Shown: piece after piece, positions 56,647 to 64,000 of the stretch
Layout: each line of letters begins with the position of its first letter
Position numbering within the stretch: position 1 is the first letter of the stretch
Assembly (NCBI GenBank): GCA_905235085.1
Contig: CAJOKD010000008.1
Span: 50,682-114,681, forward strand
Source: an uncultured Bacteroidales bacterium
Lineage (GTDB): Bacteria > Bacteroidota > Bacteroidia > Bacteroidales > UBA932
DNA length: 64,000 nucleotides
Reading direction: 5' to 3'
Position numbers and translations under genes: made by a program
The notes under the pieces: model-generated
Seen by the model: only the letters and a program-made list of their open reading frames with translations
Told to the model about the DNA's origin: nothing
Databases searched by the model: none

Positions 56647-59600
56647 ATGGAAATCATCAACGGTATAATCCGGTTCTCACTGAAGAACCGCCTAATAGTC
56701 TTGCTTGGAGCGGCGCTTGTCATCATCGGAGGAATTCTCGCCGCCCGGAAGATGGACATCGATGTATTCCCTGACCTGACTGCACCGACAGTCGTCGTTA
56801 TGACTGACGCCCACGGGATGGCCGCAGAGGAAGTTGAACGATTGGTCAGTTTTCCCATTGAGACGGCTGTGAACGGCGCTACGGATGTGCGTCGCGTGCG
56901 CTCTACGTCTGTATTCGGGTTTTCCTTCGTATGGGCCGAGTTCGGCTGGGGAACGGATGTTTTCAAGGCCCGGCAGATTGTGAGCGAGAAGATGGTGGCT
57001 CTCTCCGGGACCCTTCCCGATGGCATAACACCGCAACTGGCCCCGCAATCCAGCGTTATGGGAGAAATCCTTTTCATAGGAATGCAAGCCGACACCACCT
57101 CCCAGATGCAACTCAGGGAACTGGCTGACTGGGTCATAAAACCCGCAATCCTTTCGACAGGCGGTGTTTCCCAAGTGACTATCATCGGAGGCGAATACAA
57201 GGAGTACCAAATCCTGGCCGACCCGGTGAAGATGGGAGCCTATGGTGTATCGATGGCCGATCTCGAAGCGGTCGGGAAGACATTCAGCAACAATTCCGAG
57301 GGAGGTGTCCTCCGTGACTTCGGCAACGAGTTCGCACTTAGAGGAATAGCTCGCACGGCAGATTTGGAGGAACTGGGCGCGACCCTTATCAAGCGGAAAG
57401 AAGGCTCTCCCGTACGTCTTGAGGATGTCGCCTGTGTGCAGATCGGGAGTGCAGTGAAGATGGGAACCGCTTCCCAGAATGCTTCGCCGGCCGTCATCCT
57501 TTCTGTCTCCAAACAGCCGAATATCAACACCTTGAGGGTGACGGAGAATATCGAATCCAACCTGGAGGATATCCGCAAGTCCCTTCCTGCCGATGTCCGT
57601 CTGGATACTCATATCTTCCGTCAGGCGGATTTTATCCAGACATCGGTGAACAACGTGGGACGTGCCCTCCTGGAAGGAGCTCTGTTCGTCATCTTGATTC
57701 TCGTCCTGTTCCTTGGGAGCTTGCGCACCACGCTCATATCCGTTCTCGCCATTCCCATCTCTCTGCTAGGCTCGGTGATAGTCCTGTACCTGATGGGCTT
57801 GGACATCAATACGATGACGCTCGGAGGTATGTGCATCGCTATCGGTTCTCTGGTGGACGATGCCATCATCGACGTGGAAAATGTCTATAAGCGACTGCGT
57901 CAGAACCATATTTTGCCCCCTGAGCAGCGTAAGGACGCATTTTCGGTAGTGTTCGAGGCATCCAAGGAAATACGTTCTTCCATCATCAATGCTACCTTTA
58001 TCGTAATGGTTTCTTTCGTCCCGCTGTTTTTCCTGTCCGGTATGGAAGGAAGGTTGCTGAAACCGCTGGGCATCGCATACTTGGTTGCGTTGGCGATGTC
58101 GCTGCTTGTAGCGATGACCCTGACGCCGCTCCTATGCAAGATGATGCTATCTGACGAAGAGTATCTGTCGAACAACGAGAAGGACAGTTTCCTGAGCCGT
58201 AAGCTGCTGGGATGGTACCGGAACTCGCTTGAATGGGTATTGAAGCATTGGAAGACGGTACTAGGAACAACTGGTGCACTGCTGGTCGGAGCAGTGGTGG
58301 TGTTCTTCCTTATGGGACGGAGCTTCCTGCCGGACTTTAACGAAGGATCGGCGGTCATAACTGCCGTTACTGCTCATGGCGTGTCGCTGGATGTAAGCGA
58401 TGCCTTGGGAAACCTTATGGAAAAGGAACTGATGGAGATTCCGGAAGTTACCGGTACGGGTCGACGGACCGGGCGTGGTGAGTTGGACGAACACTCACAA
58501 AGCGTCAACGGTACGGAAATCGATGTTCGGTTCACCCTGAAAGACCGCAGCCGGGAGGAAGTTTTCAATGATATCCGGCAGAGACTTGCCGGAATTCCAG
58601 GTATTGCAGTTACCGTAGGCCAGCCTCTCGGACACCGGATCGACCATATGCTTTCCGGAACACAGGCGAACCTGGCCATCAAACTCTTCGGGACAGACCT
58701 GGGCAGGATGCAGATGATCGGGAATCAGATCAAGAGTACCATTGAAGGCATCGAGGGACTTGTGGACGTGACGCTGGAGCAGCAGGCTCAGACTCCCCAG
58801 ATCCAGATCAGGGCCAAACGAGAAGCGCTTGCGTCATATGGAATCACGGTGGAAGATTTCAACCGGTTCGTGACATTGGCTTTTAGCGGCGAAAAGATTT
58901 CCGACATCTATGAGGGGCAGCGGAGTTTCCCGCTTACGGTCAGGCTGGACGGCTACTATACAGGCTCGATGGAAGGACTCCGGGATGCTCTGATCGATAC
59001 GCCGGACGGCGGAAAGGTTCCGCTGGAGGCTGTGGCGGAGATCGTTTCAACGTCAGGTCCAGGAGGTATCTCACGCGAGAACGTTCAGCGCAAGTTGGTA
59101 GTATCTGCCAATGTATCAGGCCGGGACATCGGGTCGGTAGTGGAGGATGTGCAAAAGGAAATAGACCGGAATATTGTACTGCCCGAAGGCTACCGGGTGG
59201 AATACGGCGGACAGTTCGAAAGCGCACGTAGCGCGTCCAGGACTCTTGTCGTTGCCACCATCCTGGCAATATTGGCAATATTCATCCTGCTCTATGGAGA
59301 GTTCAAGGACGTGGGTCTTTCCGGCATAGTGCTGGTAAGTTTGCCGCTGTCGCTTATCGGTGGTGTGGGAGCTGTATGGATTTCTTCCGGAGTGGTGAGC
59401 ATTCCGTCCATTATCGGCTTCATTACTTTGTTTGGCATAGCAACGCGAAACGGCATCCTGCTTATCTCACGCTATCAGCATTTGTCCGAGGAGGGATTGC
59501 CGCTGGAACAGTTGGTCCGTGAAGGATCGGCAGACAGACTCAATCCTATCCTTATGACGGCGCTCACATCAGCATTGGCCCTGATTCCGCTTGTGCTGGG

Positions 59601-59736
59601 GGCAGACAAGCCCGGCAACGAAATCCAGAGTCCGATGGCTATGGTCGTACTGGGCGGCCTTCTTACATCTACGCTGCTGAACATCTACGTGATTCCTGTT
59701 GTTTATTCGTGGTTCGCAAAAAGGAGAACGAAATGA
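56647..59736 (+). CDS. Heavy-metal efflux RND transporter (CusA/CzcA-like)
   Basis: MDIDVFPDLTAPTVVVMTDAHGMAAEEVERLVSFPIETAVNGA; GGMCIAIGSLVDDAIIDVENVYKRL; FITLFGIATRNGILLISRY. Confidence 0.95.
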   Translation: MEIINGIIRFSLKNRLIVLLGAALVIIGGILAARKMDIDVFPDLTAPTVVVMTDAHGMAAEEVERLVSFPIETAVNGATDVRRVRSTSVFGFSFVWAEFGWGTDVFKARQIVSEKMVALSGTLPDGITPQLAPQSSVMGEILFIGMQADTTSQMQLRELADWVIKPAILSTGGVSQVTIIGGEYKEYQILADPVKMGAYGVSMADLEAVGKTFSNNSEGGVLRDFGNEFALRGIARTADLEELGATLIKRKEGSPVRLEDVACVQIGSAVKMGTASQNASPAVILSVSKQPNINTLRVTENIESNLEDIRKSLPADVRLDTHIFRQADFIQTSVNNVGRALLEGALFVILILVLFLGSLRTTLISVLAIPISLLGSVIVLYLMGLDINTMTLGGMCIAIGSLVDDAIIDVENVYKRLRQNHILPPEQRKDAFSVVFEASKEIRSSIINATFIVMVSFVPLFFLSGMEGRLLKPLGIAYLVALAMSLLVAMTLTPLLCKMMLSDEEYLSNNEKDSFLSRKLLGWYRNSLEWVLKHWKTVLGTTGALLVGAVVVFFLMGRSFLPDFNEGSAVITAVTAHGVSLDVSDALGNLMEKELMEIPEVTGTGRRTGRGELDEHSQSVNGTEIDVRFTLKDRSREEVFNDIRQRLAGIPGIAVTVGQPLGHRIDHMLSGTQANLAIKLFGTDLGRMQMIGNQIKSTIEGIEGLVDVTLEQQAQTPQIQIRAKREALASYGITVEDFNRFVTLAFSGEKISDIYEGQRSFPLTVRLDGYYTGSMEGLRDALIDTPDGGKVPLEAVAEIVSTSGPGGISRENVQRKLVVSANVSGRDIGSVVEDVQKEIDRNIVLPEGYRVEYGGQFESARSASRTLVVATILAILAIFILLYGEFKDVGLSGIVLVSLPLSLIGGVGAVWISSGVVSIPSIIGFITLFGIATRNGILLISRYQHLSEEGLPLEQLVREGSADRLNPILMTALTSALALIPLVLGADKPGNEIQSPMAMVVLGGLLTSTLLNIYVIPVVYSWFAKRRTK

Positions 59737-60914
59737 AAAATCTATATCTGATCTTGTCAATTGCCGTCCTGCCCATAGTTACGGTGAAGGCGCAAGACAT
59801 CTACGCACCTGTATTGCAGCAAGTGGAAGAGGGGAGTACCCGCTTGGCCGCCTTGCGGGATGTAATGGAAGCAGAAAAACTCTCCAGCAAGACGGGACTG
59901 GCTCCTTCCGACCCCGTGGTAGATGGTGGATATCTGTTTGGTTCGCCATCGACCATCGGTGTACGTAAGGATCTCAGCATCCGGCAGGAGCTGGATTTCC
60001 CGACCGTGTATTCCCAGAGGAGCAAATTGGCTGAATTGAAGAGTGCAGGAGCCGGATACCAGTATGCCCAGGAGCGGATGGAACTGATGCTGGATGCCAA
60101 GAGGCTTTGTATAGAGATAATATACCACAATGCGCTGGGCCGCCAATACGATGCCCGGCTGGAACGAGCTGAACGCATCAACGAGACATTCCGTCGGAAA
60201 CTGGAGTCAGGCGAAGCCAATCAGCTTGAGTTCAACAAAGCGTCGCTGAATCTCTCTCAAGTCCGCCAGAAGCGTTCCCGGTTGATAGCCGAACGGGAAG
60301 CACTTCTCGCAGAGCTTCGCAGGCTGACCGGGAATCCAACGCTGGACTTCACGGCCGATACATACCCTGCAGTTTTGCTCCCAGCCGATTTTGAGACTTG
60401 GCTCGAAGAAGCTTCCAGCAAGTATCCAGTCCTTCAATATCTTAGAAATGAGGTGGAAGCCGCATCGCGGGAAGTGTCTCTCGCCAAAGCGTCTTCCTTG
60501 CCAAAGCTTTCTGTGGGATATATGGGTGAGTACGTAGTAGGGCAGACTTTCCAGGGCGTGACCTTCGGCATATCCATCCCGCTGTGGGAAAACCGTAGAA
60601 GAGTGCGGCACGCCGATGCGGTCCGTTCAGCCACGGAACGTGTGGTCGACGATGCCACACAAGCCTATACATCACGGTTACGGGTGCTTTTCTCCCAGGT
60701 AGGAGCAGTGCAGGCCGCACTTGCCGAATTTGAGAATTCGCTGGCGGAAAGCCGGAGCAATGACCTTCTGTACAAGGCATTTGAAAAGGGAGAGATTCCA
60801 CTGTTGGATTACCTGCTGGAACAAGAGTTTTGGCAGGAAGCCTATGAAGAAAAGTTGCAGGAGGAACGGGATCTGCACCTGCTTCTCGCTGAGCTGGAGG
60901 CTTGTAAGCTATAG
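59733..60914 (+). CDS. TolC-family outer-membrane efflux protein (CzcC-like)
   Basis: ELDFPTVYSQRSKLAELKSAGAGYQYAQERMELMLDAKRLCIEIIYHNAL...; FGISIPLWENRRRVRHADAV. Confidence 0.92.
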   Translation: MKNLYLILSIAVLPIVTVKAQDIYAPVLQQVEEGSTRLAALRDVMEAEKLSSKTGLAPSDPVVDGGYLFGSPSTIGVRKDLSIRQELDFPTVYSQRSKLAELKSAGAGYQYAQERMELMLDAKRLCIEIIYHNALGRQYDARLERAERINETFRRKLESGEANQLEFNKASLNLSQVRQKRSRLIAEREALLAELRRLTGNPTLDFTADTYPAVLLPADFETWLEEASSKYPVLQYLRNEVEAASREVSLAKASSLPKLSVGYMGEYVVGQTFQGVTFGISIPLWENRRRVRHADAVRSATERVVDDATQAYTSRLRVLFSQVGAVQAALAEFENSLAESRSNDLLYKAFEKGEIPLLDYLLEQEFWQEAYEEKLQEERDLHLLLAELEACKL

Positions 60915-61036
60915 TATCAGGTAGACTTAGTGGTCTTTTTGGAAATACGTTGATTACTAGCGTGTTATACTATTTGACACGGTGGGTGATCCGAGAGGAA
61001 GCGAACAAACAATGATGTTTAACAATCTAATTCCTC

Positions 61037-61743
61037 TTGGGTACGAAAAGAATGGTTATCCTAGTGATCGTTGCTCTTATGAGCATCTCAATGGTAAACG
61101 CAAAGACACTCCGCGGCTATGTCTCGGACAAGGACGGGAACCCTGTCGCTGGTATGAAGATGGTCGCGGTGAATGCTGACAATCCTTCCAAAAAGAGCAT
61201 TGCAGTAACTGATGAAGATGGATATTTCTCGATGCGGGTTCCTGATGAAATCGCTACTTCGGATCTTGTCGAAGTCGCAGCAAGCGACGGGGCAAGTATC
61301 ATCGGATATCCTCTGAGGAGAGACACCCGATCAGAGTCGGGTATGACGGGTCAAGTCATCCCCGGCCAGGTCGGGGATCCGATGTTCTGGTGCAGTTTTA
61401 GCTCTATGGCTGCCATCCGCAAGACCGTCAAGAAGATTGCTCCCACAGATGCCACCGTCCTGATTTCCGGCGAAAACGGTACCGGCAAGGACGTGCTGGC
61501 ACGTGAAATCCACGCCCACAGCCTCCGTAGCGAGAAGCCTATGGTTGCAGTCGATGCCGGAGCGATCACCGAAACGCTGTTCGAGAGCGAACTCTTCGGC
61601 CACGTCAAGGGCGCATTCACAGATGCGCATACAGACCATATGGGTAAATTCGAGCAGGCCGACGGGGGTACACTTTTCCTGGACGAAATCGTGAATATCC
61701 CGCTTCATCTTCAGGCCAAGCTGCTGCGCGCTATCCAGAGCCG
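61037..61743 (+). pseudogene. Chimeric remnant: CarboxypepD_reg-like N-terminus joined to a fragment of a sigma-54-dependent AAA+ response regulator
   Basis: KTLRGYVSDKDGNPVAGMKMVAVNADNP...TDEDGYFSMRVP, then repeat-like SESGMTGQVIPGQVGDP, then VLISGENGTGKDVLAREIHAHSLRSEKPMVAVDAGAITETLFESELFGHVKGAFTDA...GGTLFLDEIVNIPLHLQAKLLRAIQ. Confidence 0.78.
61319..61385. repeat. REP-like intergenic palindromes inside the chimeric ORF
   Basis: cccgatcagagtcggg (61327-61342) and atccccggccaggtcggggat (61359-61379), both hairpin-forming with tcatccccg core. Confidence 0.5.
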
Positions 61744-61745
61744 GA

Positions 61746-61919
61746 GCTTGCGTCATCGCTGCGGTTGTCGTGGCGGTGATCGCTACGTTAAGGACCAGAC
61801 GCAAGGACATCAAGAAAGTAGCCTATATGATGGATGCGCTGGAGGACGGAGAACTCAATTTCCGTTTCCAGGAAAAGAACAAGTTCAACCGCACCCTGAA
61901 ATCGCTACGCTCGGAATGA
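61746..61919 (+). pseudogene. Histidine-kinase N-terminal fragment in a different frame
   Basis: ACVIAAVVVAVIATLRTRRKDIKKVAYMMDALEDGELNFRFQEKNKFNRTLKSLRSE*, TM plus post-TM linker typical of the kinase partner of sigma-54 regulators in Bacteroidota. Confidence 0.65.
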
Positions 61920-61943
61920 CAAGAGAATGCTCAGGATGACAGA

Positions 61944-62273
61944 TTATCGTATCGAAGCGAAATGGTCCAAATACCGGTTGGCGGCGGCAAGTTCGGGGAG
62001 ATTGTGCTCTTCGAAGGCAGCGCAGTACAACTCCCGGAAGCGACAGAGTTCTTCCCACATGGCGCTACGAGCGGATGCCGTCTGCCCCGCACGTCCATAT
62101 CTGATGGTAAGGTCGATAAGTTCCTGGAAACGGGCGAAGGCACTCTGTGCACGGTTTTCTTTCCCGTCCTCCAGCGCCTTTAGGACTCGGGAAGTCTCGC
62201 TGCCGATGTTGGCCATCTGCTGCGGAAAAGAGAGTTCGGCCCAGCGGCCGTTTTCCAGGGAAGCGTGTTGCAT
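61944..62273 (-). CDS. Conserved hypothetical protein, partner of DUF5674-like gene
   Basis: MQHASLENGRWAELSFPQQMANIGSETSRVLKALEDGKENRAQSAFARFQELIDLTIRYGR; starts adjacent to the DUF5674-like stop. Confidence 0.68.
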   Translation of the reverse strand: MQHASLENGRWAELSFPQQMANIGSETSRVLKALEDGKENRAQSAFARFQELIDLTIRYGRAGQTASARSAMWEELCRFRELYCAAFEEHNLPELAAANRYLDHFASIR

Positions 62274-62615
62274 CTATGCTGTAATGAATTTATCGACAAT
62301 GGATTTGATGGCTTTCCGAACCTCTGGATCTTCCACATCCCTAGAAGGATTGCCCTGCCAGGACCGGATGTTGATGAGCGAATCGTATTCAATGAAATCC
62401 TCGCCTTCTTCCTCCACCCAAAGGTTGAATCCCCAGAGGCTTTCCTGCGCAGATCCGTCTTCCAGAAGAAGACGCTCCAAGTCTGCGTGCAAATCGGCAT
62501 CGATGGCCAGGAGGCCTTTCTGGACATCCGCTACGCATTTAATCATGTCACCGAATGTGTTTTGTGCCAACTCTTTGAGTTTCGTGATGGGGATGGGCTT
62601 CTGAAGAATCTGCAT
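62274..62615 (-). CDS. DUF5674-like family protein
   Basis: MQILQKPIPITKLKELAQNTFGDMIKCVADVQKGLLAIDADLHADLERLLLEDGSAQESLWGFNLWVEEEGEDFIEYDSLINIRSWQGNPSRDVEDPEVRKAI. Confidence 0.75.
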   Translation of the reverse strand: MQILQKPIPITKLKELAQNTFGDMIKCVADVQKGLLAIDADLHADLERLLLEDGSAQESLWGFNLWVEEEGEDFIEYDSLINIRSWQGNPSRDVEDPEVRKAIKSIVDKFITA

Positions 62616-62648
62616 AAAAAAGTGTTTCGACAAAGATACAAATAAAAG

Positions 62649-63110
62649 ATGAAAAGCTACCTGAAATTCCTATCCCGGAACAAGTTATACACCGCCATCG
62701 AGGCGGTGGGGCTGGCCGTGAGCCTGGCGTTCGTGATTTTGATTGGCTCCTATGTGGTACAGCAATAAGAAGTGGCACACGAGTCGCCTCAGTGGGAGCG
62801 AACGTTTGTGTTGGGAACCAAGGAGTTCCTGGGGTTGACTTACTGGGACAAGGAGGAATTGGAGATGAATATCCCTGATGTGGAGGCAGCGACCAGAGCC
62901 GCTATGCTGTGGCAGCCGTTCATCCGCAAAGATGACCAGCTGCTCCAGTGCGCAGGTATGGAAACCGATGCCGACTTCTTCAAGGTATTCCCTGAATACC
63001 ATCTGGTAGAATGAAGTATTGATGATTTTGTAGGGAAGGACGATGTTCTCATTAGTGAATCTTTGGCCAGAAAGATTGCCGATCAGGTCGGTAATGACGC
63101 GTCCGTTATA
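62649..63110 (+). pseudogene. FtsX/MacB-like ABC transporter permease, N-terminal part with two in-frame stops
   Basis: MKSYLKFLSRNKLYTAIEAVGLAVSLAFVILIGSYVVQQ*EVAHESPQWERTFVLGTKEFLGLTYWDKEELEMNIPDVEAATRAAMLWQPFIRKDD...FPEYHLVE*SIDDFVGKDDVLISESLARKIADQVG; one continuous frame interrupted at 62766 and 63012. Confidence 0.8.
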
Positions 63111-63288
63111 CCGTTTGCTTGCAAAACGAGAAGAACCAGTATGCCCACAACAACTAATATGTTCAACAATTTGTGCACGAGCCATTTAACTGCAAAAATT
63201 ACACCAACTCCCAATTGGTTAGGGTCTTTCCCCGATACCGAATATGACTTACGGAATTCATCGAAGTGTTTTCCGCGAAAAGAATGGG

Positions 63289-63795
63289 CTATACATATGG
63301 CTGTAAACTGGAGCGGTATTCGGTAGGCGTCATCCCAAGGTGTTTTTTACAATATCGGCTGAAGTAGGACAATGAAGCGAAATTCATCCTGTTAGCTATC
63401 TGCGTGAGCGAATAGCGCGGATTGTCCAGGTATTCCTTAAGGATAGGAATGGTGTGTCTGTCGATATAAGAAATGACAGAATGTCCGGTCAGGCGTTTTA
63501 CCGTGGATGAGAGATATTTATCCGATACATTCAATTGAGCGGCATACCAGCCTACGGTTCGCGCCATGCGCGAATTTCCTTCGGCCAGAAGCCGCATAAG
63601 TTCGTTTACGATGAACCCCGCCCGCTCCGTGGATGCGTTTCCGCCGTCCCGCTGGCTGTGGAAGGAGAAGGTCCGATTATTTTGCTGCAAAAAAGACCTT
63701 GGGGGACAAAAAATCAAAGGAGTGACCCCGATACTATAAAGCCAGTTTCTGTTCAGTTCAATCCTAACTAATACCATTTGAAAAATAAGCATCAA
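63289..63795 (-). pseudogene. AraC-family regulator, apparently N-terminally truncated
   Basis: C-terminal HTH YAAQLNVSDKYLSSTVKRLTGHSVISYIDRHTIPILKEYLDNPRYSLTQIANRMNFASLSYFSRYCKKHLGMTPTEYR; only 168 aa. Confidence 0.65.
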
Positions 63796-63905
63796 AATGA
63801 ACTTTATCGTGCTAAATATTCGAGATAAAGTACAAAAAGGTCACACTTTTTGTTGCTTGGAAAAATATTATTGCTAAATTTGCACGTAAACTAATATGAT
63901 TAAAA

Positions 63906-64000
63906 ATGAATAATGCGAAGATAATTGCCCGGGAGAAGGAAATGGCCGAGCTAAGGAGATGCTATGAGTCCGACCGATCTGAATTTGTTATAGTGTACGG
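63906..64000 (+). CDS. AAA ATPase (DUF234-associated/archaeal-type), partial at right edge
   Basis: MNNAKIIAREKEMAELRRCYESDRSEFVIVYG, typical N-terminus before RRRVGKT; TAAATTTG promoter just upstream. Confidence 0.75.
   Translation, partial: MNNAKIIAREKEMAELRRCYESDRSEFVIVY

Noticed and set aside
56280-57612. Two overlapping 306-aa minus-strand ORFs opposite the CusB/CusA genes
   Set aside because: Antisense to highly conserved RND sequence; no motifs or promoter.
1-64000. CRISPR arrays, rRNA operons, tRNAs, IS elements or prophage genes
   Set aside because: None recognised on reading; no direct-repeat arrays, transposase motifs or phage structural genes seen, but an Infernal/tRNAscan/ISfinder run was not possible.

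Overview
The window is from a Bacteroidota chromosome, probably order Bacteroidales. This is inferred from SusC/TonB-plug and lipoprotein signatures, repeated TAnnTTTG promoter boxes, and AT-rich leaders without clear Shine-Dalgarno sites. It is densely coding. I see no rRNA, tRNA, CRISPR array or complete transposon/prophage. Left to right: partial MalY/PatB aminotransferase; TonB-plug lipoprotein; a stringent-response plus partner-switching locus (Cache-HAMP-PP2C phosphatase, HD-APH fusion, (p)ppGpp synthetase, RsbW-like kinase, STAS antagonist); PTS-IIC-like permease; NifU-like/GGGtGRT pair; polyamine ABC operon with a frameshifted potB; redox, esterase and transport genes, including a 53-aa rubredoxin absent from the ORF track; a five-gene corrinoid methyltransferase operon with an ACS-family MFS transporter; carbonic anhydrase; AlkD; a standalone reverse transcriptase preceded by a compact, highly structured non-coding leader; a 17-aa-repeat secreted protein; a RhaT C-terminal remnant; a MarR/GPx/ferritin-like operon with candidate operators; an AraC-linked cluster encoding an ABM-amidohydrolase-CMD-cupin fusion; TrkH; OxyR; GH3; a His-rich protein plus CusBA/TolC efflux operon; and a degraded region containing sigma-54 regulator, histidine kinase and FtsX-permease fragments. 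The best candidates for undescribed biology are the RT with its structured leader RNA (36.7-36.83 kb), the corrinoid methyltransferase/MFS operon (28.2-33.1 kb), and the alarmone/partner-switching locus (1.1-6.3 kb). All family calls come from reading motifs by eye; no searches were run.
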